Made by a program: the position numbers and the translations under genes. Of a stretch of 64,000 nt of DNA, positions 1 to 8,490 are shown one piece after another. Each line of letters begins with the position of its first letter. Within the stretch, counting starts at the first letter, position 1. A model generated the notes under the pieces. The model was not told the DNA's origin. It did no database searches and saw only the letters and a list, made by a program, of their open reading frames with translations. This DNA comes from Alcanivorax sp. S6407 (lineage in GTDB: Bacteria > Pseudomonadota > Gammaproteobacteria > Pseudomonadales > Alcanivoracaceae), in assembly GCF_023016115.1 (NCBI RefSeq), contig NZ_JALKBH010000002.1, forward strand, positions 1,016,624 to 1,080,623, in the 5' to 3' direction.

Positions 1-943
1 GCAACGGCGCCTTGCGCTCATCCAGGATGCTGAACCAGTAGTTACCCGGCAGACCGTAAAAGAGACTGAAAATACCCATCCGGGTGCCGTTACCGCCACT
101 GATATGATCGGTAAAGCGGGTGCCATGCTGCTCGGCGAATCGCCACAGGTTCGGCATGATTTCCGGTGTCAGCATGTCCCAGCGCAGGGATTCCGCCACC
201 AGAATCATCACATTGGGATGCGCCGCATTTGAATCCACCTGGATCGGATGCCGAGGGTAATGCAGACGACCGGACACCCCTGCATCCAGTTCGGTACTGC
301 GGGTCATCTGGATACCCCAGTCTTCTGCTGCGCGGCGGAAAGTGGTGGGCTGATAGAACGGCACCGACTGAGCCGCCATCAGCACCGGGCGGTAGCCCTT
401 GAGGTGGCTGAATCCATACACCGCACGCTCACCCACCATGCACAGCACCAGCACCGCCACCACGTAGCGCAATCCGGGCACAGAACAGGCACGGGTCAAC
501 AGCCACAAGCCGCCCTGCAGCAGCACCACAACCAGACAGGCGGCAACCACCGTCAGCGACGTGGCGTCGCTGCCACCCATGGATTCAATACCTCCGGGCG
601 TAGTGACCAGATTCCAGACAAAGCCATTGAGATGAAAGCCATACATGCCGTAGATCTGGCTATCCACCAGCAGCAGGATGGTCAGCAGCGACATCACCAT
701 TACCGCCAGCAACTGCTCAACACCCTTGCCCAGCAACAGACTGAGCAGCCGGCAGAAACCCGCCCCCAGCCCCACATACAGCGCGGCATAGCCGGACGCC
801 GCCACCACCAGAAAGAGGGCGCCATCCAGCGGCAGTCCGGCCACCGCAACGCGGCCGGTATAAATCTGGATGACAAGGAGAAGCAGCAGATTGGCCAGGT
901 AGAAGGCCCGTAAACGAGCCCCGGACAAGAAGGAGGGCGACAT
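1..943 (-). CDS. YejM/PbgA/LapC-like inner-membrane sulfatase-fold protein (3' part missing)
   Basis: The gene runs off the left edge, so about 314 N-terminal residues are visible, starting at the ATG at 941-943. Hydrophobic segments lie near residues 13-33, 38-62, 76-93, 130-150 and 157-172. From about residue 245 an alkaline-phosphatase/sulfatase fold begins (VMILVAESLRWDML, then GNGTRMGIFSLFYG). In E. coli YejM the five-helix membrane part plus periplasmic sulfatase-like domain senses lipopolysaccharide and controls LpxC turnover; GN-T-x-x-GIF-LFYG strongly resembles that family. Phosphoethanolamine transferases share the fold but usually have a different membrane part. Family assignment is fairly secure; the LPS-regulatory role here is inferred. 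Confidence 0.75.
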   Translation of the reverse strand, partial: MSPSFLSGARLRAFYLANLLLLLVIQIYTGRVAVAGLPLDGALFLVVAASGYAALYVGLGAGFCRLLSLLLGKGVEQLLAVMVMSLLTILLLVDSQIYGMYGFHLNGFVWNLVTTPGGIESMGGSDATSLTVVAACLVVVLLQGGLWLLTRACSVPGLRYVVAVLVLCMVGERAVYGFSHLKGYRPVLMAAQSVPFYQPTTFRRAAEDWGIQMTRSTELDAGVSGRLHYPRHPIQVDSNAAHPNVMILVAESLRWDMLTPEIMPNLWRFAEQHGTRFTDHISGGNGTRMGIFSLFYGLPGNYWFSILDERKAPL

Positions 944-988
944 GATTGCTCACTCGAAGAGACCGTCAACAGAGATTGCCTCCGCCGA

Positions 989-1005
989 CTTAAGACAATC
1001 TTAAG
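989..1005. promoter_or_regulatory. 17-bp perfect palindrome upstream of the YejM-like gene
   Basis: The sequence cttaagacaatcttaag is a 7-bp inverted repeat around three bases, about 46 bp upstream of the start of the YejM-like gene and just past the stop of the upstream ATP-grasp gene. Size and symmetry fit a dimeric repressor site. It has no T-run typical of a terminator. No regulator is assigned. Confidence 0.3.
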
Positions 1006-1032
1006 CAGCCCCTGAGTGCGCCTTGATGCTTG

Positions 1033-2019
1033 TTATTCGGTTTCCAGCGGAACCACACCCGCCACCGCAAATTGTTGTTTTGAGAATTCCACCCGTTCGG
1101 CCGCCGGACGATCTTCACCCTTCAGCGCTTCGAGACGCTTTTCGACAATGCCGCAGCGGCGCAGCAGGCCATCATCCATGGCAATCTGGATATTCAGCCC
1201 GGGGCGGGCGTTCAATTCCAGCATCATCGGGCCGTGGTCACGGTCCATCACCAGATCCACCCCCAGGTACCCGAGGCCGGTGAGGTCATAGCAGCGCGCC
1301 GCCAATGCGAGGCAGTCTTCCCAGTCCGGTACCGTGAGCCCGGCAACGGCATTGGCCGTATCCGGGTGCCGCTCGATACGCTGGTTATGCCAGGTTCCGC
1401 CCAGCGTGACCCCGCTGGACAAATCCAGCCCCACACCGATAGCGCCCTGATGCAGGTTGGCCTTGCCCTGGGACTGCCGGGTAGGCAGGCGCAGCATGGC
1501 CGCCACCGGGTAGCCCTTGAGGACGATAATGCGAATATCCGGAACCCCTTCGTAGCTGATGCGATTGAACAGCTCAGTGGAGCGCACCCGGTACTCGATC
1601 AGGGCCTGGTCACGGTGGCCGCCCAGGGAATAAATCCCGGACAGGATCCCGGATATATGATGCTCCAGCTCATCCTGGGTAATGATGCGTCCGGAGGCAG
1701 AACGGAAGTAATGCTCGAAACGGTCGGCGATCACCATGATGCCATCGCCACCAGCTCCCTGGGCCGGCTTGATGACAAAATCCCGGTGGGTATCGACCAC
1801 CTTGCGCAGGGTGCTGATGCCCTGCTCGGTAGCGATGGAACCGTACAGATCCGGCACCCGGATGCCGGCCTCAATGGCCATCTTCTTGGTCTTGAGCTTG
1901 TCGTCCACCAACGGGTACAGACTGCGCTTGTTGTAGCGCAGGATGTAATCACCATTTCGCTGGTTGATGCCCATCACCCCACGGGCACGCAGCGCCTTGC
2001 GGGTCTTCGACCAGAACAT
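1033..2019 (-). CDS. RimK-related alpha-L-glutamate ligase-like ATP-grasp protein
   Basis: A 328-residue ATP-grasp enzyme of the RimK-related type. Visible features are DFVIKPAQGAGGDGIMV near residues 80-100 (ATP-binding lysine and glycine-rich loop) and the metal-binding end LGVDLVMDRDHGPMMLELNAR near 250-275. Such enzymes join an acid to an amine through an acyl phosphate; the substrate of this subfamily is unknown to me. It is the last gene of a three-gene operon with the retropepsin-like protease and the 7TM transglutaminase, a set conserved in many Gammaproteobacteria. Its start overlaps the preceding stop by one base (TGATG), so translation is probably coupled. Family is certain, reaction is not. 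Confidence 0.85.
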   Translation of the reverse strand: MFWSKTRKALRARGVMGINQRNGDYILRYNKRSLYPLVDDKLKTKKMAIEAGIRVPDLYGSIATEQGISTLRKVVDTHRDFVIKPAQGAGGDGIMVIADRFEHYFRSASGRIITQDELEHHISGILSGIYSLGGHRDQALIEYRVRSTELFNRISYEGVPDIRIIVLKGYPVAAMLRLPTRQSQGKANLHQGAIGVGLDLSSGVTLGGTWHNQRIERHPDTANAVAGLTVPDWEDCLALAARCYDLTGLGYLGVDLVMDRDHGPMMLELNARPGLNIQIAMDDGLLRRCGIVEKRLEALKGEDRPAAERVEFSKQQFAVAGVVPLETE

Positions 2020-3554
2020 CAGTGCTTGTCTCCATCCACCATGGCACGGAAACGAACCAGCTCAGTGAGTCGGTAGCCCCGATAGTGGCCCATCAACACC
2101 ATGAAGGCCGCCAGGCATAGCAGCACACCGGGGAAAGTAAAGGCGAAATAGGAGAGCGGCTGCCAGACCATCAACAAGTGACTGAGTACTGCCACGAACA
2201 GGGTACCCAGCCCCACTTTCAGGGACTGACTGCCTCCCCGCTCTTCCCAGACGATGGAGGTGCGCTCAATCACCATGGTCAGCACCACCATGGGGAACAG
2301 CCCCACAGACAACCCGGAACCGATGCCCAGCTTGTAGCCGATCAGGCTCATCAGCGCCATCACCATCACCACAAAGGTCAGCACCACCGAAAGCCTGGGT
2401 AATAACTGCAACTTGAGATGCTCAAGGTATGACCGTAACGACAGACCCAGCGCAGTGATGAACACAAACAGCAACACGCCGTAAATCACCTGGGTTTCCC
2501 GGAAAGCCAGCGCAATCAACACCGGCGTGAAAGTACCCAGGGTCTCCATCCCCACCAGGGAACGCATCAACAACACCAGAATCACCCCGAACGGAATCAT
2601 GATCAGGGTGCGGTAGAGCTGCTGGGCAGGCAGGGGCAGTTCATACAGGGAGAAATCGATAAAGCTGCTGGCATCCTTCAGACGCAGGGTCTGGGCCAAC
2701 TGCAGAGCGCTCATTTCATTGCGGTGCACGCTGAACACCATGTCTGCAGACTTGCCACCGTCCACTTTCATCAGAGGTTCCCAGCCGCGCCACCATACCA
2801 ACCGATCCTCAGGCAGCCCCTGCTGGCCGTTGACCGGATTGTAGTAGAGCCACTCGCGGCCGTTATAGCTGCGCAGCCACAATTCCGGCTCCTGCTCCTG
2901 AGACTCCGCCAGACGCAGGGTATGTACCGGCTCCACCGGTATATGGGAAAGGCCCAGCAACAAATCCACGACACGAGCACGATTCAGTGCGGACACATCG
3001 CTACCCAGCAGCAGCTGGGCATTATCATTCTCAAGTTCGTTGACGCGCTTGATGGTCTCGCTGATAAAGGTTTCCACGTCGGCAGAATGCTGGCGAATGG
3101 GCTCCAGCAGCGCCTCTGCCGCCAGCCGTTCCGGCCCCTCCACATTGGGCGCCTGACGGAACTGCGGGCCAGGCTCCACCTCTAGGGCGGGAGCATAACG
3201 ATGAGTCAGCATCAGGCGATAGTAGAGGTACTGGCGCCCCTCGGCGCGACGGGAAGACCAGGTCACCTGCCGGTTGCCCTTCTCCTCATTCACGTTCACG
3301 CCATAATTGTTGGAAATGAAACTTTCATTGAGGGTGGTGAAGCCACTGCCCAGCGGCGGCACAAACATGCGTACCTTCACCGGCTTGTTGGGACGTGCGG
3401 CAAACCCGACCTGGGCATCAATAACCCAGACAGGATCCTTCTCATCCTGACTCAGGGGAACATGCTGGACAAAAACCTGATATAGGATGCTGCCCGCTCC
3501 CAACAGCAGCAGCATCAACGCCAGAAGGCGAGCCTGAAACTTCACTGAACCCAT
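2019..3554 (-). CDS. Inactive transglutaminase fused to a 7TM domain
   Basis: A 511-residue membrane protein. An N-terminal anchor (about residues 8-26) leads into an extracytoplasmic transglutaminase-fold domain (about 40-300), and the C-terminal third has about seven helices from residue 310. This matches the inactive-transglutaminase/7TM family always found beside RimK-like ligases and retropepsin-like proteases. In this family the transglutaminase catalytic triad is lost; I see no obvious Cys-His-Asp set here. Start and stop overlap both neighbours by one base. A sensing or scaffold role for an envelope modification pathway is inference. Confidence 0.85.
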   Translation of the reverse strand: MGSVKFQARLLALMLLLLGAGSILYQVFVQHVPLSQDEKDPVWVIDAQVGFAARPNKPVKVRMFVPPLGSGFTTLNESFISNNYGVNVNEEKGNRQVTWSSRRAEGRQYLYYRLMLTHRYAPALEVEPGPQFRQAPNVEGPERLAAEALLEPIRQHSADVETFISETIKRVNELENDNAQLLLGSDVSALNRARVVDLLLGLSHIPVEPVHTLRLAESQEQEPELWLRSYNGREWLYYNPVNGQQGLPEDRLVWWRGWEPLMKVDGGKSADMVFSVHRNEMSALQLAQTLRLKDASSFIDFSLYELPLPAQQLYRTLIMIPFGVILVLLMRSLVGMETLGTFTPVLIALAFRETQVIYGVLLFVFITALGLSLRSYLEHLKLQLLPRLSVVLTFVVMVMALMSLIGYKLGIGSGLSVGLFPMVVLTMVIERTSIVWEERGGSQSLKVGLGTLFVAVLSHLLMVWQPLSYFAFTFPGVLLCLAAFMVLMGHYRGYRLTELVRFRAMVDGDKH

Positions 3555-4150
3555 TATTGCGCCTCGGCGGCCTCCGTCATGTCGTCACCTTCCTCATCCA
3601 GCTCCAGCGTGCAGCGGGGATGGCCTGCGGTCATCACCAGAGAAGGATCGACCACCGCCCCGAGTCGCTTCAGGGCATCCGCTCCGATCAGCAACGGATA
3701 GCTGAAATCGCTGCGGTCCGTCAGATTGACCTCGATCTGCTCGGCCCGACGCCCCATGCATACCGTCAGCATGACCATGGGCCGTCGATTGTACCCTCTT
3801 TCTTCCTCTACGAGACTCTCTGCAAGACGTTTGATACGCACATGCCCCACCAGCGGCAGCTGAATGTCATCCCACTGCTCCCGGCTGATCCCCAGTGCCT
3901 CGCGGTCCTGCTTCATCAGGGCCAGATCGAACTCGACCATATCCACCCCGTCGCGCTCGAATACGCGGATGTGACGGGCACTGAGAGAAGCGGATTCCGC
4001 GCCGGTATCCAGCTTGGCTGGCACCGTCACCCCCAGCTCACGCAGCTGGACATGCTCGTTCAAGCCATAAATAACCTTGCTGGTGGGCACGTCGGCGTGT
4101 GCCACAAGAACGCAACCGGCCAACAACAGCCAAAGAGGAAATCGCATCAT
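3554..4150 (-). CDS. Retropepsin-like aspartic protease (Zn_protease/RimB family), exported
   Basis: A 198-residue exported protein with the aspartic-protease motif LDTGAESASLSARH at about residues 46-59; the Asp is the expected catalytic residue, used by a dimer as in retropepsins. Databases often call the family ATP-dependent zinc protease, although the motif is that of an aspartyl protease. The N-terminus is hydrophobic with two possible processing sites: LAGC (Cys13) would give a lipoprotein, AHA-DV a soluble protein. It is the first gene of the operon with the 7TM transglutaminase and the ATP-grasp enzyme, suggesting the three act together at the envelope. Confidence 0.85.
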   Translation of the reverse strand: MMRFPLWLLLAGCVLVAHADVPTSKVIYGLNEHVQLRELGVTVPAKLDTGAESASLSARHIRVFERDGVDMVEFDLALMKQDREALGISREQWDDIQLPLVGHVRIKRLAESLVEEERGYNRRPMVMLTVCMGRRAEQIEVNLTDRSDFSYPLLIGADALKRLGAVVDPSLVMTAGHPRCTLELDEEGDDMTEAAEAQ

Positions 4151-4338
4151 AACAACCTGAAACTAAAAGCGTTACTGCCCGGAAAATCGGCCAGTGAGAC
4201 AGCTTTGTGACTGAGCCGGGACAAAAAGGTTGCGCCATTCTAGGTCATCCCGGGGTTCTTCGCAGGAACAACCGTAAAATCATGAAGTCCGTCACAAACA
4301 AGAAAGCTGACCGATGGGCTATCCCCTGCCACCAGCGC

Positions 4339-4347
4339 TGCTATAAT
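4339..4347 (+). promoter_or_regulatory. Extended -10 promoter of typA
   Basis: TGCTATAAT is a perfect extended -10 element 57 bp upstream of the typA start. No good -35 hexamer is seen at 16-18 bp, which is normal for extended -10 promoters. GC-rich gcgcgcccc follows it. The same TGC-TATAAT layout precedes asmA. Confidence 0.65.
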
Positions 4348-4403
4348 GCGCGCCCCTGCGAGCCTCTGAGCGGGTTCGCCCATTCTTCACTGGAGCTACA
4401 CTC

Positions 4404-6215
4404 GTGATTGAACGCCTGCGCAATATTGCCATTATCGCCCACGTTGACCACGGCAAGACCACCCTGGTGGACAAGCTGCTGCAACAGTCCGGCACCCTGG
4501 GAGATCGCGCTGGCGACATCGAGCGGGTGATGGATTCCAATGATCTGGAGAAGGAGCGTGGCATCACCATCCTCTCCAAGAACACCGCCATTCAGTGGAA
4601 TGACTACCGCATCAACATCGTGGACACCCCCGGACACGCCGACTTCGGCGGCGAGGTAGAGCGGGTCATGTCCATGGTGGATTCCGTACTGCTGCTGGTG
4701 GACGCAGTAGACGGCCCCATGCCACAGACCCGCTTCGTGACCCAGAAAGCCTTCGCGGCGGGCCTCAAGCCGATCGTAGTGATCAACAAGATCGACCGCC
4801 CCGGCGCCCGTCCTGACTGGGTGATGGATCAGGTGTTTGACCTGTTCGACAACCTGGGTGCCACTGACGAGCAGCTGGACTTCCCGGTGATCTACGCCTC
4901 CGCCCTGAACGGTATCGCCGGCCTGGAAGCCGACAACCTGGCCGACGACATGACTCCGCTGCTGCAGGCCATCGTCGACAAGGTGGACTACCCGGATGTG
5001 GACGCCGACGGTCCGTTCCAGATGCAGATCTCTTCCCTGGACTACAACAGCTACCTGGGCATCATCGGTATCGGCCGGGTCAAGCGTGGCCAGATCAAGG
5101 CCAACAGCCCGGTTAAGGTCATCGGTGCTGACGGCGCAACCCGTAACGGCAAGATCCTCACCATCATGGGCTACCATGGCCTGGAGCGTGTCGATGCCCC
5201 CACCGCCTCTGCCGGCGAAATCGTCTGCATCACCGGTCTGGATCCGCTGAACATTTCCGACACCCTGTGTGATCCAGCCAATGTAGAAGCCCTGACTCCG
5301 CTGAGCGTGGACGAGCCCACCGTGAGCATGTTCTTCCATGTGAACACCTCCCCGTTCGCCGGTCAGGAAGGCAAATTCGTGACCAGCCGCCAGATTCGCG
5401 AACGTCTGGAAGCCGAACTGAAGCACAACGTGGCCCTGCGCGTGGAAGAAACCGGCAGCGCCGACCAGTTCCGCGTCTCCGGTCGTGGCGAACTGCACCT
5501 GTCCGTGCTGATCGAGAACATGCGTCGTGAAGGCTTCGAGCTGGCCGTAGGCCGCCCGCAGGTAATCATCCGCGAAGAAGACGGTGTGAAGCAGGAGCCC
5601 TACGAAACCGTAGTGGCCGACGTGGAAGAACAGCACCAGGGTTCCATCATGGAGCAGCTGGGTCTGCGCAAGGCCGAGATGACCAACATGGAACCGGACG
5701 GCAAGGGCCGTGTGCGCCTGGAGTTCCTGGTTCCCAGCCGTGGCCTGATCGGCTTCCGCAGCCAGTTCCTGACCCTGACTTCCGGTACCGGCATCCTCAA
5801 CAGCACCTTCAGCCACTATGGCGAATTCAAGGCCGGCGACATGGCCAAGCGCATCAACGGTGTACTGGTATCCATGGTGAAAGGCAAGGCGCTGGGCTTC
5901 GCTTTGTTCAACCTGCAGGAACGTGGCCGCATGCTGATCGACCCGAACGTGGAAGTGTATGAAGGTCAGGTTATCGGCATTCACAGCCGCGGCAACGATC
6001 TGGCCGTGAACCCCACCAAGGGCAAGCAGCTGACCAACATGCGCGCCTCCGGCACCGATGAAAACATCGTCCTGACTCCGCCGATCCGCTTCAGCCTGGA
6101 GCAGGCGCTGGACTTCATCGAAGATGATGAGCTGGTAGAAGTGACCCCGGAGAGCCTGCGCATTCGCAAAAAGCTGCTCACCGAAACCGAGCGCAAGCGC
6201 GCCGGCCGGGCGTAA
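4404..6215 (+). CDS. typA: Translational GTPase TypA/BipA
   Basis: A 603-residue ribosome-associated GTPase of the elongation-factor-G class, acting in 50S assembly and in growth under stress or cold. The GTP-binding motifs are intact: P-loop AHVDHGKTT at residues 11-19, DTPGHADF near 74-81 and NKIDRPGAR near 128-136. Length is normal for BipA. The start is GTG at 4404, preceded by TGGAG at 4391-4395. The gene is monocistronic between an extended -10 promoter and a strong hairpin. A 547-codon open frame on the opposite strand is a coding shadow. Confidence 0.97.
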   Translation: MIERLRNIAIIAHVDHGKTTLVDKLLQQSGTLGDRAGDIERVMDSNDLEKERGITILSKNTAIQWNDYRINIVDTPGHADFGGEVERVMSMVDSVLLLVDAVDGPMPQTRFVTQKAFAAGLKPIVVINKIDRPGARPDWVMDQVFDLFDNLGATDEQLDFPVIYASALNGIAGLEADNLADDMTPLLQAIVDKVDYPDVDADGPFQMQISSLDYNSYLGIIGIGRVKRGQIKANSPVKVIGADGATRNGKILTIMGYHGLERVDAPTASAGEIVCITGLDPLNISDTLCDPANVEALTPLSVDEPTVSMFFHVNTSPFAGQEGKFVTSRQIRERLEAELKHNVALRVEETGSADQFRVSGRGELHLSVLIENMRREGFELAVGRPQVIIREEDGVKQEPYETVVADVEEQHQGSIMEQLGLRKAEMTNMEPDGKGRVRLEFLVPSRGLIGFRSQFLTLTSGTGILNSTFSHYGEFKAGDMAKRINGVLVSMVKGKALGFALFNLQERGRMLIDPNVEVYEGQVIGIHSRGNDLAVNPTKGKQLTNMRASGTDENIVLTPPIRFSLEQALDFIEDDELVEVTPESLRIRKKLLTETERKRAGRA

Positions 6216-6221
6216 CCGAAA

Positions 6222-6273
6222 GCCGCAGCAATAAAAAAGCCGGGTAGTTACCCGGCTTTTTTATTGCTGCGGC
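6222..6273. terminator. Symmetrical terminator after typA
   Basis: Two perfectly complementary 25-base arms (6222-6246 and 6249-6273) around a 2-base loop. The core is gccgggta/tacccggc with an A6 tract on one side and T6 on the other, so it can stop transcription from both strands. Pairing continues perfectly past the A/T tract, which is more than a usual terminator needs. Confidence 0.9.
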
Positions 6274-6370
6274 CGCATCATGCGTCACGCAAAAGACTTC
6301 GCGCAAAGACCAAAACCCGCGCACCTGCGCCAGGGCAGCCTTTCGAAACTCGTTACTCGCAATTCGATAC

Positions 6371-6697
6371 TCATCTTAAAAGCATCAACATCACCAGCAC
6401 CCCGGCAAAGAATCCCACCAGCAATCCGGACAGAAACCCCGCCGAGGATAACGGCGCCGTCGGAGACGGGGACTCGGGCAGGTCTGGTTGCTCACGCTGA
6501 TATTCTTCCACCAGTTCCAGGGCTCGGGCCTCTTCTTCATTATCCACCCATACCGACACCAGCCCTGCGGCCGGCAGCTCACCCATGCCACCCTGCAGCA
6601 GGTCGCCCTGCACCCGCGCGGCGATCCCTACCTGCTGAAGCAGATCTGCCACCACGTGGGCTTCCAACCCATCGCGGGCCTGATAGACACGACGCAA
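6371..6697 (-). CDS. DUF2007-type small protein with C-terminal membrane anchor
   Basis: A 108-residue protein. The first about 70 residues (MRRVYQARDGLEAHVVADLL, VWVDNEEEARALELV) match the DUF2007 domain, a small fold with a PII-like topology and unassigned function. A Pro/Ser-rich linker leads to one membrane helix (about residues 85-107). The start must be TTG at 6695-6697: the frame has an upstream stop and no ATG or GTG between. That TTG lies one base beyond the stop of the upstream lipoprotein gene, so translation is probably coupled. Confidence 0.7.
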   Translation of the reverse strand: MRRVYQARDGLEAHVVADLLQQVGIAARVQGDLLQGGMGELPAAGLVSVWVDNEEEARALELVEEYQREQPDLPESPSPTAPLSSAGFLSGLLVGFFAGVLVMLMLLR

Positions 6698-6698
6698 T

Positions 6699-7037
6699 CT
6701 AGTCCGCCCTGTTCACGTCAGCCTTTTCCACCACTTCCAGCAGCGTATAACGCTCAGAACTGGCATCCGCGGGGGCGTCTTCCACCGGGGTCACCTTCAC
6801 CCGCAGGGTGTACTGATAGCCGGATTCGAACTCGAACCCCTCGATCTTGCTGTAAAACAACGAGTAGTTTTCCTCACCATCACGGCGTACCTGCAGGCAC
6901 GACATGGGACCGACACCGATACAGGCGGTGCGGTAAGGAGCCACCTCAAGCAGTTCGCCCTCAGGCTCCCCCTGGCACCCGCCCATCAACACCAGCGCTG
7001 ACAATCCAGCCAAACCGATTTGCCATCCTCGCTTCAT
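6699..7037 (-). CDS. DUF4377-like lipoprotein
   Basis: A 112-residue protein with a lipoprotein signal ending in LMGGC, then a short domain with a CIGVGPMSCLQV-type cysteine pair and a YTLRVKV strand, resembling DUF4377 (HslJ-like) domains. I chose ATG 7037 because AGGGA is well spaced before it; ATG 7043 lies directly against that site and would add two residues. It is co-transcribed with the DUF2007 protein. Probably an outer-membrane or periplasmic lipoprotein; function unknown. Confidence 0.7.
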   Translation of the reverse strand: MKRGWQIGLAGLSALVLMGGCQGEPEGELLEVAPYRTACIGVGPMSCLQVRRDGEENYSLFYSKIEGFEFESGYQYTLRVKVTPVEDAPADASSERYTLLEVVEKADVNRAD

Positions 7038-7103
7038 GCTCATTCCCTGTTATCCTTTACTCCCCCCATGAGTACCACGGCTCCGCCCTGACGGCAAAAC
7101 ACA

Positions 7104-7577
7104 ATGCTGCACATCGCTCTGTACGAACCTGAAATCCCGCCCAATACCGGCAACATCATTCGCCTGGCAGCCAACACCGGCGCCACCCTGCACCTGATCG
7201 AACCGCTGGGCTTTTCACTGGACGAAAAGAAGCTGCGGCGCGCCGGGCTGGACTACCGGGAATTTGCCAACCTGCATCTTCACAGCAATTTCGAGACATT
7301 TTTACAGCAGATCTCGGGTCAACGACTGTTTGCCCTGACCACCAAAGCCAGCCGTCCACACAGCGAAGCCAGTTTCCAGGATGGCGATGTTCTGCTGTTC
7401 GGCCCGGAAACCCGCGGCCTGCCCCTGAACATCATCGATTCCCTGCCCACCGAACAACGCCTGCGCCTGCCCATGGTCCCCGACAGCCGCAGCCTTAACC
7501 TCAGTAACGCGGTGGCAGTGACGGTGTATGAGGCGTGGCGGCAGTTGGGATATGGAGGGGCAGTGAACAGTGAATAG
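7104..7577 (+). CDS. trmL: tRNA (cytidine/uridine-34-2'-O)-methyltransferase TrmL
   Basis: A 157-residue SPOUT methyltransferase that methylates the wobble ribose of tRNA-Leu isoacceptors using SAM. Diagnostic segments are [14 protein letters not shown] near residues 14-27, [11 protein letters not shown] near 92-102 and [10 protein letters not shown] near 125-134, which build the knotted SAM site. Length is typical. The last residues (VNSE) and the TAG stop at 7575-7577 are written by a heptamer repeat array starting at 7561, so the repeat has formed or replaced the gene's 3' end. It converges with secB. Confidence 0.93.
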   Translation: MLHIALYEPEIPPNTGNIIRLAANTGATLHLIEPLGFSLDEKKLRRAGLDYREFANLHLHSNFETFLQQISGQRLFALTTKASRPHSEASFQDGDVLLFGPETRGLPLNIIDSLPTEQRLRLPMVPDSRSLNLSNAVAVTVYEAWRQLGYGGAVNSE

Positions 7578-7729
7578 TTAACAGTGAACAGCGCGCGGGG
7601 CTGGTTTGTTTCAGCCCCAAACGCAAGAGGCCGCGCCCAATACCTGAGCGCGGCCTCTTGCGTTTAAGAACAGGACAACCCCGCTTCGCGGCGCTGTTCA
7701 CTATTCACTGTTAACTGTTCACTGCACTG
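7561..7729. repeat. Inverted pair of 7-bp-period arrays around a hairpin, trmL/secB convergence
   Basis: Left arm 7561-7591 is made of heptamers cagtgaa (three times) and tagttaa; right arm 7694-7729 is the inverted counterpart with ttcactg, ttaactg and ttcacta. They flank the hairpin at 7619-7665. The trmL stop lies in the left array and the secB stop (7719-7721) in the right. Inside the arrays a second GC-rich pair (gcgcgcgggg against ccccgcttcgcggcgc) extends the fold. Confidence 0.85.
7619..7665. terminator. Bidirectional terminator hairpin between trmL and secB
   Basis: An 18-bp perfect stem, aaacgcaagaggccgcgc, with an 11-base loop. The same 18-base arm occurs in the hairpin at 26515-26561 between another pair of convergent genes. 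Confidence 0.8.
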
Positions 7730-8195
7730 TTTCGCCCTTCGCCTCAGCCTGGGCTTGCGCCTGCTGCTGGCGTTGCTGCTGATACAGGGCGTCGAAGTTG
7801 ATCGGCTGCAGCAGCATCTGCGGGAAGGAGCCCTTGGCGACCAGGTCGGAGACCACTTCGCGGACGTAGGGGAACAGCAGGTTGGGACAGTAGGCTCCCA
7901 GCAGCTGGCCCAGCTCTTCGCCTTCGATACCCTTTACGGTGAAGATACCGGCCTGTTTGACTTCGGCCAGGTAGAAGGTCTTTTCTTCGTTCTCGTCCTT
8001 GGCGGTCACAGTCACCGTCAGCTCTACTTCATACTCGGTGCTCTCACCGACACGGCGTGCACCGTTGTTGATCTGCACGTTGACCTTGGGCTTCCACTCC
8101 TGCAGAAACACTTCCGGCGCGCCGGGACACTCGAAGGAGGCATCCTTGAGGTAAACACGCTGCAGTTGGAAAACCTGTTGCTGTTCGTCAGCCAT
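7719..8195 (-). CDS. secB: Protein-export chaperone SecB
   Basis: A 158-residue cytoplasmic chaperone that keeps precursor proteins unfolded and hands them to SecA. The family core is visible: FQLQRVYLKDASFE near residues 8-21, EYEVELTVTVTAK near 53-65 and GAYCPNLLFPYVREVVSDL near 100-118. The Gln/Ala-rich tail (QQQRQQQAQAQAEAKGE) is typical of the disordered C-terminus. Last gene of the rhodanese-grxC-secB operon, as in E. coli yibN-grxC-secB. Its stop codon lies within a heptamer array. Confidence 0.97.
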   Translation of the reverse strand: MADEQQQVFQLQRVYLKDASFECPGAPEVFLQEWKPKVNVQINNGARRVGESTEYEVELTVTVTAKDENEEKTFYLAEVKQAGIFTVKGIEGEELGQLLGAYCPNLLFPYVREVVSDLVAKGSFPQMLLQPINFDALYQQQRQQQAQAQAEAKGETVQ

Positions 8196-8207
8196 TATTC
8201 TCTCCAG

Positions 8208-8468
8208 TTACTGATCGGCTCCGAGCAGGGCATCCAGTTCCCCCGCCCGCTCGAGAGCATAAAGTTCATCACACCCGCCAATGGGGTGATCATTGATAAA
8301 GATCTGCGGCACCGTGTGGGCTCCGCCACGCTGCATCATCACCTGACGCTGGGACGGGTCACGATCCACATCAGTGTCCTCATAGGACACGTTCTTGCTG
8401 TCCAGCAGCCGCTTGGCGCGGACACAGAAAGGGCACCACGCGGTTGTATAGAGTTCCACTTTCGCCAT
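8208..8468 (-). CDS. grxC: Glutaredoxin 3
   Basis: An 86-residue glutaredoxin with the dithiol active site CPFC at residues 12-15, the TVPQIFI cis-proline loop near 53-59 and the GGCDEL glutathione-binding motif near 64-69. It reduces disulfides and ribonucleotide reductase using glutathione. It lies between the membrane rhodanese and secB, with 12 bp to secB, so it is operonic. Confidence 0.95.
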   Translation of the reverse strand: MAKVELYTTAWCPFCVRAKRLLDSKNVSYEDTDVDRDPSQRQVMMQRGGAHTVPQIFINDHPIGGCDELYALERAGELDALLGADQ

Positions 8469-8490
8469 GGTTATCCCCTCCTGAAGTCAA

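Noticed and set aside
4341..5984. 547-codon open frame antisense to typA
   Set aside because: It is a GC-rich shadow: typA is certain on the other strand, and the protein is His/Gln/Val-rich with no domain.
7561..7729. CRISPR array or VNTR
   Set aside because: Units are 7 bp with no spacers, copies are imperfect and form opposed arms, so neither fits.
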